Part shown: positions 26,001 through 41,000 of the stretch, in pieces
Layout: the number at the start of each line of letters is the position of its first letter
Position numbering within the stretch: the stretch's first letter is position 1
Assembly: GCA_028015205.1 (NCBI GenBank)
Contig: JAPWFG010000023.1
Location: forward strand, 2,170,001 to 2,234,000
Reading direction: 5' to 3'
Source of the DNA: Mytilisepta virgata
Lineage: Eukaryota; Mollusca; Bivalvia; Mytilida; Mytilidae
Length of the DNA stretch: 64,000 bases
Program-made: the position numbers and the translations under genes
Notes under the pieces: generated by a model
Databases searched by the model: none
Told to the model about the DNA's origin: nothing
What the model saw: only the letters and a program-made list of their open reading frames with translations

Positions 26001-29000
26001 TGTGTACAATGTGTTAATCTTGCTATTTTCTTTCCACTTCTTTAATATGTCATAGGCCTGTTCAAATATATCCTTTGGATGAGCATATATGACCTGTTCG
26101 ATTTCACTGACTGTAAGTCCTAATTCTATTCCAAGATGAACTGTACTGTTTCCAACATTGCGTGACAATTCACGTAAAACCTCATCGTCTGGTGTTTCTT
26201 GTGGGACACCTAAAATGTTTATTTTGTTAATAAATTTTTGTCTTTCTCATTCAGATTTTCTATCAATGACTGAAATAATAACGAAATATAATTTGTTCTT
26301 GTTTAGGTGAGCAAAAACATTACAAATTTTGTCCAATAACATTTTAGATATCAGTCCAATAGTGCTAGTTTTGGATATATGTCCAATAACATTTATATTC
26401 GGGCGGTTGGAGTCATTTAAGATTTAATGTACCCAAATAACATACACCTAAATTATATATCAATGGAAAGAAGAAACTGTTTTCTATTCAAATATTTTGG
26501 TCACATTATTTAAAATTCAGGGTCAAAGGTCACCAACCAAAAAATGAAAAAAATACTCATAATAGGAGATAATTAATAGAGTTAATTCCCTTTTACACCC
26601 CAGTAAAAATACATTTTTTTACTTTATACTTTTCACCCTGCATTTAGGGATTAATATTACACAGGGAAAATGTCAAGTCGGGTAAGAAATTAATTAAGGC
26701 TTGTATTTTTTTAATCTGCTGTCTCAGGGATTTGATCACAGATAAAAACAATGGAAGTGTTTTGAATAAACCATGCATATCTTTAAATTCCTAATTTCCA
26801 TTGCCTGTATTAAACTCTCCTTCCCTATAATGCCAATGTTGTTTTCACAATAATCTCATTGGCTAACAACATCCGGTAAAAAATTTATAACTTCATAAAT
26901 TTCTTTCATGTCATTGTGTGTATGAATACGTACCCATGCAATATAGTGCATGACGAAATGTTAATTTAAAATGGAAACGTCATATTTCGGCATTACGTTG
27001 GAATTTTAAGTAATAAAGGTTATTTTCACGGAATTCATCAATGTGTAAATTCGGGCTTATCACTCACAAACTTTGTATGAAGTCCTTCAGACTTTATTTA
27101 GTTTGTAAGTGAATCGCCCGAGTTGACGCATTGATAAATTCATTCAAAATAACCTTTATTACTATAATATTTCTCATTTATTACTGGTTCCGTAGATGAA
27201 CATTGACAGATAATAGATTTGCCCCAGTTTATTTCATTTCTACCTCTTTTAGGGCCAGAAAGAGAAGTTTCACTGGGCTACAAAAAAAAATCAATAATAT
27301 TTTGGATCCTCTACGTATCCTCCGGTATCTGTACAAATGTTATTTTCTGTAACATTAAAAACACTTTCTTTTGCCAAATAATACTAAAATACCGAGTTCT
27401 GGCTACTAAATAAATTCAATATAAATTATCTAATGCATGAACAGACAATAGGTTGATCATATGAATCTCAACCAAAAATGGATTGTTTGTAGAGGCTATT
27501 GTTGATTTTTGAATATTTGCCAATCATAATCAAAAATGGTCTCTAGCAGCCACGTTGTTCATCCATCTGGAACCACAGGTGGAACTTTAATAGAAGTCCT
27601 TAAATACATCATTCACGCCAACATTGGTTACAATTTGTTCAGGGGACTCGGTGGCCGGGTAGTTCGTCATGACTACTAATGATCACCAATCTATCAACAC
27701 TGAGGTTGAGAGTTCGAATCTCAAATGTGGTGGGGTGTGTTTGACTCCGATCTTAATTGACAAGGATTGCCAATTTCCCTACCGAAGGTCCCTGGTTCTC
27801 TCTGGGTACTCTGGCCTCCTCCGCCAACAAAAATTGGTCGCTGCAAATTAGCCAAATGTGCTGAAAACTGTGTAACACCCCAACTAAACAAACAAACAAT
27901 CTGTCCATTATTTCCTAAACAATTCACAAAAAAGTGTTTTTGCATCTAGTTTCAGAAAACTTTGAACAGCCGCAGGTTGAGCGGATAAATCTCAACCAAA
28001 AAATGGACTGTAGAGGATATTGTTGTAATCAATCCTGCAAAGTTTCAAAATATTTTAATATATCATTTCAGAAGAAAATTTTTGAAAATTGGCCAATCAA
28101 ATGAAATATGGCTGCTGGCGGCCATGTTGTACCTAGTCTAGAACCAATGGTGGGTCATTTGTAGAGGTCCTTCCATACATCATTCCTACCAAGTTTGGTT
28201 ACAATCCCCCAAGTAGTTTCAGAGAAAATCTAAATGTTAAAAGTTTACAAATCACATACACAAAGTGATGACATTAGCAGGATTATAGATGAAATTTAAC
28301 AAGTCATTCAAGCATAAAATGTAGGTCATATTGACCAAAAACTTGCTCAGTTGTTTTGTACTATATAAGTTGATTGTAGTTGTGAAATGTCATTATTATA
28401 TCTCCACAAGTTCTTCACTGATACATAATTACCTTAATGAAGAAATTTAACCAAAGTCACTCAAGCATTAAATTTAGGTCACAGTTACTAAAACGTTGCT
28501 GATTTTTGGTGTTCTAATTATAAGATGAATGGAGTGGTGTAATATCAGTGATATATATAAATAGGTTCTGTGAAATGGACATCAACGTAAAAATTTAACC
28601 TTGTTACACAAAAATGACCAAATGCTTGGAGAAATCCATTATATAGTGACCAAGTAGTATGATATTAAAACACCATGGATTCCTAAGATATGAAATTTAA
28701 TGGAAAACTTTATAAGAGTCTTTCATGCATTAAATATATGTAAAAGTGACCCTAATGATATTAATCTGTTTAGTGTTATGATGGAATTATAGTGATATAA
28801 TATCATTGATATATCTCAATGGGTTTCTGAGAATGGACCTTAAAGCAAGAACTTAACCAAATCGGATAGATGTACGGATGGATGAGGGTAAATCTATATG
28901 CCCCTTTGTACTCAAGGCTGAACAATAAAAAAGTAACCAGTAATTAATTCAGTTATTTTTGTTGACATCAATTTTTTATGGATTGAATAAAAAGAACATT

Positions 29001-32000
29001 ATGATAATTCGAATTGACTTAATAAAAAATTGCACTGAAATTTATTAGGACAATATCAGCCAATCAAATTGCGAGAAATTACTCTAAATCAGGATAATAA
29101 ATATATATTCCTTTGTCTATGATGAATAATTTCATCAATAGATTAATAAATAATTTTTTTTATATTTCGTGCATAATAAAAACATATTACTACATTGAGT
29201 GTGGTGAAATATTGGGATTTCCAAGTTAAATCAAATATGCTAATTCGCCCACTGAAATCTCAAGTCGTATATCACTCTCAGAAGTGCCGCCAACAATGTT
29301 GCTATACAAAGGTCGACACATTGTATCATAAAACATAATCCCTTGTATTTTCTCATTAAATCTTATGAATACATACAATATGTCAATTTAATAAACAGAT
29401 CTCGAAATTCAAATATCAAAAATCTACAGCTGGTGACCGAAAAAGACTACAATAATAATTCACTCATGCCCTACGCTCATTCATAAATTAATGTGACGTT
29501 CGTAACTCGTAGATTTGTAGGTATTCAAATTTCAAGATAAGTTATACTATAAATATTTGGTTGTGCTCTTCAACCAAGAATAATAAGTATTGATAGTATC
29601 TGTCCAATGGTACTTCAGTTATTGACCATTAGCATAAAAAAAAAATCTGCCCCTCAAAAAGTATTACCGAATAATTATGTACCCAAAAATGTGAAGATTG
29701 TTTTAAGTAAATAATGATATAAATTTTATGATAATACAATGTAAAGCCGACATGTTATTTTAACAGGTATTATGGTATAGTTTATGCATTGTACCAGTCT
29801 ACTCACCCAGTAATTCTGTTCTTTGTCTGAATATCTATTATAAAAAAGCAAAACATTGTTTAAGTGGACACATTTCATATGTATATTTTCATGCTCTCAG
29901 ACTTTATTTCTCACCACTCAGTAAAACTGAATCAAACAATATGAATATATTTTGTGATGGTTTTTCTACACTCTATTTAAATCAGTAATAAAATAATACA
30001 ACTGAGATTTATGTAACAATGTCATTTTCGAAAAGAGATCTTGTACAATTTAGTCAATGACACACATTGTGGTGGATCAGTGGCATATTTCCAACATGGA
30101 ATAACTCAAAGTTATATTTTGTCATTAAAAATTCCTGGTATTTGCAACATGCAATGAAATTATTATCATACGATATGCCACATTAAAAAAATATTATCTC
30201 CTGTTCGTAGTCTTGATTCGTCGTATGTACACAAGTTTTATATCAAAAGTCAGTGCTGCTTTTGTTCTACAGGAGACAGGTTCCTATTGATTCAAAGAAA
30301 TGTAAAATTGTTCATGCTACAAGGAACAATAGTTGATAACCACCATATTCAGGGATGTCTATCCCTTGATGTACTAAATTTAGGAGTTGTTGATGATTAT
30401 CTTAAGTTAACCAAGAAATGTCAAACCTAATGATTATCCAGAGTTCAGCATGAGATTCCCACCCTACTGATGCACCAGAAACAAGTAATACAGATCTCGC
30501 AGCGTGTTTTTCAGAAAAAACAGGATTTTATCGTGGCAATCTGACCATGCCACGCAAGTATTATCGTGGTCGTCTACACTGACAACATCGTGGCTACATC
30601 GTGGCAGCTATCGTGGCACGGAACATGGCAGAAGATGCATTATCGGTAACATAGGTTTTCTTTCCAAACACCTGTTATTCCAAATTACGGGCTTTAATTG
30701 ACAGCTTACGATTAAAGAGTAGTTCAAAGAATGATTGTGTTAATTCTATATATATATCTATCGAATAAATAGTCATAGAAGATCTCCAGTGGATATTTTA
30801 AATATCAAAACATTGCCTATCCATCAAAACTACAAAAATACAAGAGCCTAAAAAATATGTTTTGTATTTTTCTTTACTTGCGTAATTTTACAATATTTCC
30901 ATATTTTTGTAACATTATGATACCAATAATTATTTGATAAACACAATATACTTTGGATCATGGATGTATTAATTAATCCACCTGTTAATCTACGTTGTTA
31001 CGTAACTTAAAGGGGATTTGCTTGGATTGTCGTAAGGTAATGGACAGATTAACTTTGACACCTGTGTTTATTATACATTTACCTGACAAAAGTTTTTGTT
31101 ATACAAATATGAGTATACCTACCTTTATCTGCTAGACATCTAGGTGTATCGTATTGTAAGATAAAAAAAAAAAGTTACGAAATAAATATACCAGAACATG
31201 TGATTCTTTCAAGAGGGAACTGAAAATTCTCTAAATTTTCATTGTTGTAATATAAAAATATGTGAAGTATGCAGTATTCTTATTTTAGAAAGGTACACGA
31301 ATTTATACTGAATCAAATAAAAGTAAAACTAACGTTAAAACTAGAGGCTCTCAAGAGCCTGTATCGCTCACCTGGACTTAACTTTTCACCTTGAGCAGAC
31401 CTAAAAATTTAAGTGTTGCAGTCAATTTGGCTGGTTTTTCAATAGGATTCTATGTTAAACTAATTTCAGCTGTGGCAGTCATCTTGGTTGACAGTCCAGT
31501 TTCTAAAAGAGAACCATCTAAGGACCATTTCTGCTAAGTCTTGTTCCAACTGGCTAAGCGGTTTCAGACTAGAAGATTTTTAAATGAATTTTCCTATAGG
31601 GTCCAATATTTAACAAAGGTCGGTGTGGCAGCAATCTTGGTTGACAATCCGGGTGAACTGACATATTTCTGAAAGAGGACCTCCTAAAAACCAATGCTGC
31701 CAAGTCTGGCTCCAATATGTCAAGTGGTTTCAGACAAGAAGATTTTTCAATGAATTTTTCCATAGGGCCCTATGTTAAACTAAGTTCGGGTGTGGCGGCC
31801 ATCTTGGTTGACAGTCTAGGTCATTGCACAAAATTCTGAAAGAGGACCATCTAAGGGCCATTGCTACCAAGTCTAATTCTAATTGGCTTAGTGGTTTCAG
31901 ACGAGAAGATTTTTGAGTGAATTTCCCATAGGGTCCTATGTTAAACTAAGTTCTGCTGTGGCGGCCATCTTGGTTCACAGTCCACGAAATCAGACACATT

Positions 32001-35000
32001 TCTGAAAAAGGGATCTCCTAAGGACCAATGCCGCCAAGTCCTGCTCCAATATGTCAAGTGGTTTCAAACAAGAAGATTTTTCAATGAATTTTCCATAGGG
32101 CCCTATGTTAAACTAAGTTCGGTTGTGGCGGCCATCTTGGTTGACAGTCTGGGTCATCGCACAAAATTATGAAAGAGGACCATCTAACGACCATTACTAC
32201 CAAGTCTCATTCTAATTGGCTTAGTTGTTTCAATCGAGAAGATTTTTGAGTGATTTTCCCATAGGGTCCTATGTTAAACTAAGTTCTGCTGTGGCAGCCA
32301 TCTTGGTTCATAGTCCACGAAATCACACACATTTCTGAAAAAAGACTTCCTAAGGACCAATGCTGCCAAGTCTGGCTCCAATATGTCAAGTGGTTTCAGA
32401 CAAGAAGATTTTTCAATGAATTTTCCTACAGGGCCCTATGTTAAACTAAGTTCGGTTGTGGCGGCAATGTTGGTTGATAGTCCGGGTCATCGGACACACC
32501 TCTGAAAGAGGACCATCTAAGGACCATTGCTGCCAACTCTGGTTCCAATTGGTCAAGTGGTTTAAGACAAGAAGATTTTTCAATGAATTTTCCCATAGGG
32601 CCCTATGTTAAACTAAGTTCGGCTGTGGCGGCCATCTTGGTTAACAGTCCGGGTCATTGGACATATTTCTGAAAGAGAACCTCCTAACTATTACTGCCAA
32701 CTTTGGTTGCAACTGGACTTGTAGTTTCATATAAGAAGATTTTTTAAATCACCCCCCTTTTTTTCTATTTTTAGTAACAGCAGCCATGTCGGTCGGAAGT
32801 CGGGGATGCCAGACATAATTTTGGAAGGGGGGCACCCAAGGACCATTCCACCAAAGTTTGGTCTCATTTGGTGCAGTGGTTTGAGAAGAAAAGATCTTTA
32901 AAGGATAGTTTATGCTGGATGCCGTCTTTAAAGGGCAAAAACTCCTATAAGGGGTCAATCAACGATTTTGGTCATGTTGACTTATTTGTAGATCTTACTT
33001 TGTTGAACATTTTTGCTGTTTACAATTTGTCTTTATCTATAATAATATTCAAGATAATAACCTAAAACTGCAAAATTTCCTTAAAATTAACAATTCAGGG
33101 GCAATAACCCAACAAAGGGTTGACCGATTCGTCTGAAAATTTCATGTCGGGTAGATCTTGACCTGATGAACATTTTTATCCCATGTCAGTTTTGCTCTTA
33201 TTGCTTTAGTTTTTGAGATATAAGACAAAAACTGCAGTTTACCCCTATGTTCTATTTTTAGCCATGTCGGCCATGTTGGTTGGCAGGCGGGGTCATCGGA
33301 CACATTTTTTAAACAAGATACCCTACTGATGCTTGTGGCCAAGTTTGGTTCAATTTGGCCCAGTAGTTTCAGAGGAGAACATCTTTGTAAAAGTTAACGG
33401 ACGACGGACTATGACGGACGACGACGGACGCCAAGTGATGAGAAAAGCTCAAAAAGAGAGAATGAGGATGGGTCATAATAGTGATTTTAGGTACAATTAG
33501 ATATTTGTATGGTTCTTAATAGGACCCTTTTTAAAAATCGTGTTTCATCAATCTAATCACGCAGGTGATCCAGGGCCAATTCTCAATTATTAGGTTGAAA
33601 AAAAAAACATTTCATTTATTATCTGAACCACTCCTTGTCGTAATATCAACAATCTTGCAGCACAGGATTGTGGAGCAACCATTTGAACTAAAGGTGTGTT
33701 TTGATTGACTAAGTCTCATATTTATATCCAAGAATAATATTTGTCGATCTTGTTTTAATTATTATTATTAGCTATACAATAATTTCGGAATGAATTTTTG
33801 CATCAAATTCTGTTCTTTATATCCTTGGCAAAAACAAATTTTCTATTCAAGGAGTACATAGTAAGTGTATTTGAAGCTGAAGTCGATATTTTTCCAGAAC
33901 ATCCGCTAGTCTGCATTTTTTAAGGTACATTTCCCAGGGCTAAAAACTTTTTTTTCCAAAATTAACTAAAACTTTATTTGATTGGAGATAATGGGCTTTG
34001 CACGAGAATTTTGCTGTCTTATCACACCTGTTAGTTCATGTTACAAACCGTCCTTGTTCAGGGTATAAACAATCAAGTTGATATTACCTTGACCTGTTAC
34101 TTAAAACGATATATACCACAAGCACGTGGTCAAGATTATTGTCAATCATTCTCTGCAGGATGGCCTATTTATTTATATTTACACTGTTGTTGAACGAAAG
34201 TAAAAAAACTTTTGATTTCACAGGAAATTAATAACAACGAAAAGATTGGAATTAAAGCAACTACAATGTTAATTTATAACACAATTAATAATTTACATTT
34301 ATTGTTTTTTAACAGCAAGAAACGTAAGTTTAAAATTTTTTGCTATAAAACTTTGTTTACTGCAAAAATTAGGGTAAACATATTGATTATTTATTACTTG
34401 TTGGTAAATTATGGAGATTTCTTACTCCAGGAGAAGACCGATCATGATAATGTGTATTACCTGAAACAAACGGTACCACCATCTGCCACGATATTCTATC
34501 GCGTTGGACTGACCGACCACGGTAGCACCACAATTAAAACTCGATATATAGTGGCATGCCACGGTAAAATAGTGTGGCAAATAGTGGCCACAGTCTTTGT
34601 CACTACCACGATATATAGTGGCCAATTAGGAAACCACCAAATTATCACTGTAGTTGTGTTAGGATGCCAAAACTAAGTCTACCTAACAAAGTCTCCATCA
34701 TAAGCTACAGTACAAGGAATTCTTGAATGTGCCCTCCCATAATTAGGACCAATACATACTGTTTTAAAGTGGGAATTGAAAGAATGTTCAAATCATTAAA
34801 GCATGTGATTTTGAGGGGGAAGGACTAACCCCCTTGGGGACACCCCAATATACATCAATGAATGCGTCTCCCAATAAGAAGCATCAGGAACTCGCAAGTT
34901 TTAATGTTATAAAAGCAAATATATTTTCAGGCAGTGGGATATACCCCTAATATACATCAAATAATGTGTCTGCCAACTAGAGGCTCTATAGTAATAAAAC

Positions 35001-38000
35001 AATCGTACCTGACAAAGGTGATGACGCTTGTCTTCTATTTCACTAAGTCCAAATGACAAGTCTTGAAGGGTTCCTTCTGATAGAGTTGCTTCTTTCTTTC
35101 TCTTCCATTTGTGTAAAGCCATGAACATAATGCTCAAGACACCACTGGATTTATATGTATATTCTATTTTTTCCCATTCTGCTTTTGTTAGTCCCAAATG
35201 TATCATGAATTTGCCAAAGGAGTCAATTTCTACTTTTGCAGCAAGCCTCACAAGATGTTTGTCAGTAGGACACTGTAACAGTTCCTCCTCTGTAAGACCT
35301 ATGTACCAAAACAACATCTTTATGAGAAACATTGGTCACTTATTTCCTTTAACCAAATTACCTAGGGGAGATAATCAAATTGGCTCCCTTTAGAGTTAAG
35401 GTCTCCTTATACACTTCCAGGTCAAGTGGCCACTGAGCACCATAGTTCTTTAAAAAGTTGAACTTTGAAGTAAATTTTTTTGAGTAAATTAATACAATAC
35501 CATTATGGTAAAATTAACATTTAAGGGCTTAAATGAAAGCTGAGAATATTTGCTTTAAAGAAATAACTACCACTTTCCACCCATGAGAAGGAATTTATGG
35601 TACAGGCAGTAATAACATGACTAATGTCCATCCCTTTCCTCAGTTTGTCTCCAAAATTAAACACATGGTGATTAGAGAAACTTTGCCTTCAGACTAATTT
35701 TGCGAAAAAAGTAAATGATGATCGTACCAATATACCATATTTGTAGCAGTTTTAAAATCTGCTATTTTTTTGCTTTGCAATGAGGTACGTATGTCTCATT
35801 CAGAACTTTACACCTATACGTTCAGGCTGACAGTTTGAAATTTGGCCAAAACTTGCAGGAATATGTTAATGACGTCATAGGGTATACGACACCCTACCCA
35901 GGGGAAATAATGAAATTGTCTCCCTTTAGACTTAAAGACTACCCAGGGGAAATAATGAAATTGTCTACCTTTACCCTTAAGGACTACTAAGAGGAAATAA
36001 TAAATTTGACTTCCTCTTACCTTATAAACTACCCCGGGGAGATAATAACAATGTCTCCCTGTACGCTCCAGGACTACTCAGGGGAGATAATAAACTTTTC
36101 TTCCTTTAACCTTAAGGATAGATCAGAGATAACTTATCAATGTTTCTTACTGAGAAAAAGCTGCAGACCAATTACATGTATGGACCTGCGTCACCAACAT
36201 ATGTTTGTCAGGCTAAGTTCAACATGCAAAAATTCATAGTAAAAATTTGTCAAATTTGCCCCAAACAGAAGGTGCACATCTTCAATTTTTATATAAACAC
36301 TATGCAAATTTGAAAAATATTGGTTCAATACAGTACAAGTTTCACATTACACAAAGTATGCACCATTCATAGCATGTATTGCTGAAAAATGCCTAAGTTT
36401 CATAGTAAAAATATGTCAAATTTGTCCAATATAGGAGGTGCACATCTTCAATATGTATATAAACACTATATGCAAAGTTTGGAAAATATTGGTTCAATAC
36501 AGTCCGAGTTTCAGATTACACAAAGTATGTACCCCTAAGAGTGACGGAGTCTAGTGGTTACTAGACCTGCTTTCAACGTTGGTGAAGCAGGTAATAAAAT
36601 TATTCTTTTGGGGGATTTACTTTTGTAAACAAATTACTTTATTACTGTGTGTACAATATATTCTGCAAAGCAAGTGGCCAGGTAGTACTTTAATGCAAAA
36701 TTGTCTAATCTTACTCTTATTGATAGAGGAAAACAAGAGGCTCCCAAGAGCCTGAATCGCTCACTGTTATATTTTGTGTAGATCTTGCATCAATGATTAT
36801 TTTTGGTATTTAATGTATACCGTCGCAATTTTCTCTTTAATATTGACCTGTACAGCTAAAAAATAGAATCCTGAACCCAAATAGATATGGTTGGTATGGA
36901 CTTTTTCAATGGCATTGACTCTTGACCTTCCATTTTGACTTGAACAGATAAATTGTAAGGTCCTGAATCCAAATATATCTGGTTGCTAAGGACTTTTCCA
37001 TCGGTTGCTTTGGATTTATTCAATGACCTTGACCTTTCTTTTTGACTTGTACAGGTACATTATAAGGTCCTTACCCCAAATATATATGGTTCCTAGGGAC
37101 TTTTTGTTCCATTGCTGGGGACTTTTTCATCGGTTGCTATGGACTTTTTCAATGCCATTGACCCTTGACCCTCCATTTTACTTGTACAGCTACCATTTAA
37201 TTTATTTTAAGTTATGCTCTAAACATCTGTGACAATATGTTAGACCATTATTTTCTGTTTACATGTAAATAATCTTTAAAGGGCAAAAACTCCTATAAGG
37301 GTTCAACTGATGATTTTGGTCATTTGTCTTATTTGCTAAACATTTTTGCTGTTTACAGTTTGTCTTTAACTATAATAATATTCAAGTAAATAACCTAAAA
37401 CTGCTAAATTTCCTTAAAATTAACAATTCAGGGGCAAATAACCCAAAAATGGGTTGACCAATTCATCTGAAAATTTCATGGCAAGTAGATCTTGACCTCA
37501 TAAACATTTTTACTACATGACAGTTTTGCTCTAACTGCTTTAGTTTTTGAGATATGAGCCAAAAAGTACATTTTCACCTATGTTCTATTTTTAGCTATGG
37601 CAGCCATGTTTTTCAATGGACAAGAAAATAAAACATAAAATTTATACAAAATACCCTAAGAATCTTTCAGCCTAAGTTAGGCTGAAATTGATTCTGTAGT
37701 TTCAGAGGAGAAGATTTTTAAAAGTTTACAAAGATGACGAAAAAACTGTGAAAAATTGTCTTTAAAGGGCAAAAATTCCTATAAGGGGTCAACTGATGAT
37801 TTTGGTCATGTTGACTAATTTGTAGATCTTACTTTGCTGAACATTTTTGCTGTTTACAGTTTGTCTTTATCTATAATAATATTCAAGATAACCTAAAACT
37901 GCAAAATTTCCTTAAAATTAACAATTCAGTGGCAATAACCCAACAACAGGTTGACCCGTTCATCATAGCAGAAAGATCTTGACCTGGTAAACATTTTTAC

Positions 38001-41000
38001 CCCATGTCAGTTTTGCTCTAAACGCCTTAGTTTTTGAGATATAAGCCAAAAACTGAAGTTTATCCCCTGTGTTCTATTTTTAGCCATGGTGGCCATGTTT
38101 GATTATGATAGCCCTTTGGGCCAGGGTGAGCTAAAAAGGCGCCATGTAAAAATAATTCAAATCAAACAAATCTTGCCACAATTTTGAAGACTATTCCACA
38201 TAAAAACCACAAAAGGCCCTGGTCACTTTTCTGACCATAAACAACACAATTATAAGCTATTAGTATTTTGAAAAGTTTAAGAGAGCAGTACAAAACTGTG
38301 AAAATTTGTAACCCCCTGGCTCTACATTGCTTTGCAGAAGTAAATATAAGTAGGAAAGATACGCTATCAATTGCTACTTTTTATGGCAGTAGCAAGCTGA
38401 AATGAACCAGACTGCTACTGTGTCTGTTAATGTTTTTAAAATTTTTGTAAAATATTAGTTTTTTTTATTGTATAGATTCATTTAGCACCGTATCAACAAA
38501 GATTCAGCTATTTCTTAGTACTATTTACCTGTACAGCTCCTTGGGCATTCCTCTTGTCCAACACTCTGAAAAAAAATACATATGATGTCAAATGTTCATT
38601 TGAAAAAGTAATTAGGGAAAGCATCCAATTAATTAAATGAGGTATGGTGACAGCCTGATATAGATCCTCCATGTAATGTACACATTGCAACAGGTAATAT
38701 TTGTTGCGGTCAAATAATGTTCACACTTAATCACACACTATTTTCATAGGACATAAAAAATCAAACAGTCATCGTTATCAAGTACTTTAAAATTTTATCA
38801 TAGAATGGAATACATCAAATTAACAAAATATTAAATTATTTTTCATTTTATTTAGTTGGAGTTTTATGCCATTTTCAGCTATTTTGATGGTGGAGGAAGT
38901 CAGAGAGAACCACCACCCTTCAGTAGGAAAATTGGCAATCATTGTCAATTGAGATCAGAGTCGAACACACCCTGTCACAGGTAAGATTCGAACTCACAAC
39001 CTCAGTGTTGACGTGCTATTGATCATAAGTAGTCATGACGAACTACCTAGACCACTCGGCCACCAAGGCCCCCAAAATATAAATAGATGATGGAACTTCG
39101 TTTAAGGTAACAGCCTTTTTTTAATATATTTAGCTTTGATTTGTTAAGTTACTTTTGTTCAGACGATCTTCATGTAATTGTCTATCATATAAATTAAACT
39201 CCAAGCAGTTTCTATGACCGAGTCTGCAAAATCAAAGATCATAAATTTGACTTTCAAGGATAATATTTGGTTTTACATTTATGATTCTTGTCATCTCAAA
39301 ACAGAGATACCTTGACCTTCAAGGTAGACAATCAAACCTTTTATCGTGTGGTCAACAATATCATCATGTACAGTTCAATTCCTTTAAAGCTTTAAAAGAT
39401 TTGTTCCACACAAATTGTTACTTTTGATATAGGTATGTGGTGTGTAAAGTTAATTTAACTGACTTGCAGGTAGTCAACAAAACCTTATTCATGACAAAGC
39501 CTTTTGTGGTTGTCATGATATCACCAAATATCATTTATATCCTACAAGGAAATATAAATTAATTTTGTGAGTGGGACACATATTGCTTTTTTGGATATTT
39601 GTTATGTAATTTTTGGATTGTTGCTTGGGTTTTCAACATTTGAGGCCTTGAGCACAATTGATGAGTCGTAAATCGACAAAATGTGCACATCTTGTGCATC
39701 AACATGATCAAATTTGATCAATGAATTTTATTTAAACTAAGTTTTGGACCTTGACCATGATGCAGTTAGACTATGAAATCTCAATTGCAACATTCCCTCT
39801 GGAACGACTTGTTTTTGTGTTAAGTGAAACTAAATTTTCACCTTGACCCTGAAGAAAAATTATCAAAAGTTTTTTCATGACATACCGTCCCCAATGACAT
39901 TTAATTCCTTTAAGGTATTAAGAATTTCTGAGTTGTACAAGACATGCACAGACAGACCAACAGGTATAATTAATCTTTCATTGACCACTACCACTTTGAA
40001 ATACTAGGAGTCAAAACCTACCTTATCAAACACCCAGAACTTTGCATATTTAGTGTTATGTATTCTCCCTCTCTGGCATTCCCATGTTGTCTGGACTTCT
40101 GCATCACAGAGCTTCAATAGACACACATGTTTCTCACATATCTCACCAACTTCAACCACAAACAGTTTGTCAATATCTTCAGCTTTGATGTCCTTCCCCA
40201 TGCAGCTATGGTAGAAGACAAGGGCATTACTTAAGGCCCACGTTAAACATGCTTGAATACTTGCCGCGATGTCTGGAGAAATGTTTTGTTTTGTGATGGC
40301 GTTGACAAGATACACAAGAATCCTCTTATCGTCAACCTCAATTCTCAGGTCGTTAGCATCATCAACCGAAAGGACGGCCGAATTGATGTATATCAAGGGA
40401 CGCCCGTCTTCTTCCTTAAACTGCCAGATGTTTAGGGCAGCTGCGAACATCTTAAAGCTGAGAGCTACAGGAATAGTGGAATTAACTAGGTGATAAGACA
40501 AGCATATTGCCCTTTTCTCAAGGCTCGGGTCATCAAGCACACCGGTGGTAGATACATCTTTAATCATGCATGGAACCAAGAAGTAATCCGCTTCTGCACC
40601 TTGTTGATGTTTTGGTTCAATTAGTATGTCCAGATGTATCAATAGCTTGATGATGTACTGTATAATGTCGTCATCTGACAAGATTTGTACAAACTGCGGC
40701 TGTTTCCACAGTTTTATCAGGTCTTGCTTCCTTATCTTACCATACTTGTTAAGTGTAAGATGGATCTGCTGCAACTCTTCATTCTCTGGCCAAAACATCG
40801 AATCTGTAATGAAGGCCCTTAGAATATTTACCAAGGCAGATGGACGAATTATGACAAAGTTGTCTAATCCTTGGCCTTGGAAATACATCAATTTACCCAG
40901 TGAATGCTGTACCCTCAGGAAATGCTCAAGTGCCTGCTCTGTAAGGGCCAGGTCATCGTTTTGTTTGTTGAGATCCATCAACTTCTCCTTGGTGACAAAG

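Noticed and set aside
31569..33342. Several 60-70 codon frames repeated in the family A elements (also at 45.5-46.8 and 53.7-55.0 kb)
   Set aside because: They recur with the core units of a non-coding element, in differing frames and with stops at different places.
34212..34676. 154-codon plus-strand frame
   Set aside because: Lies in an intron of the ROCO gene; AT-driven composition in its first half and the CGTGGC cluster in its second, with no domain.
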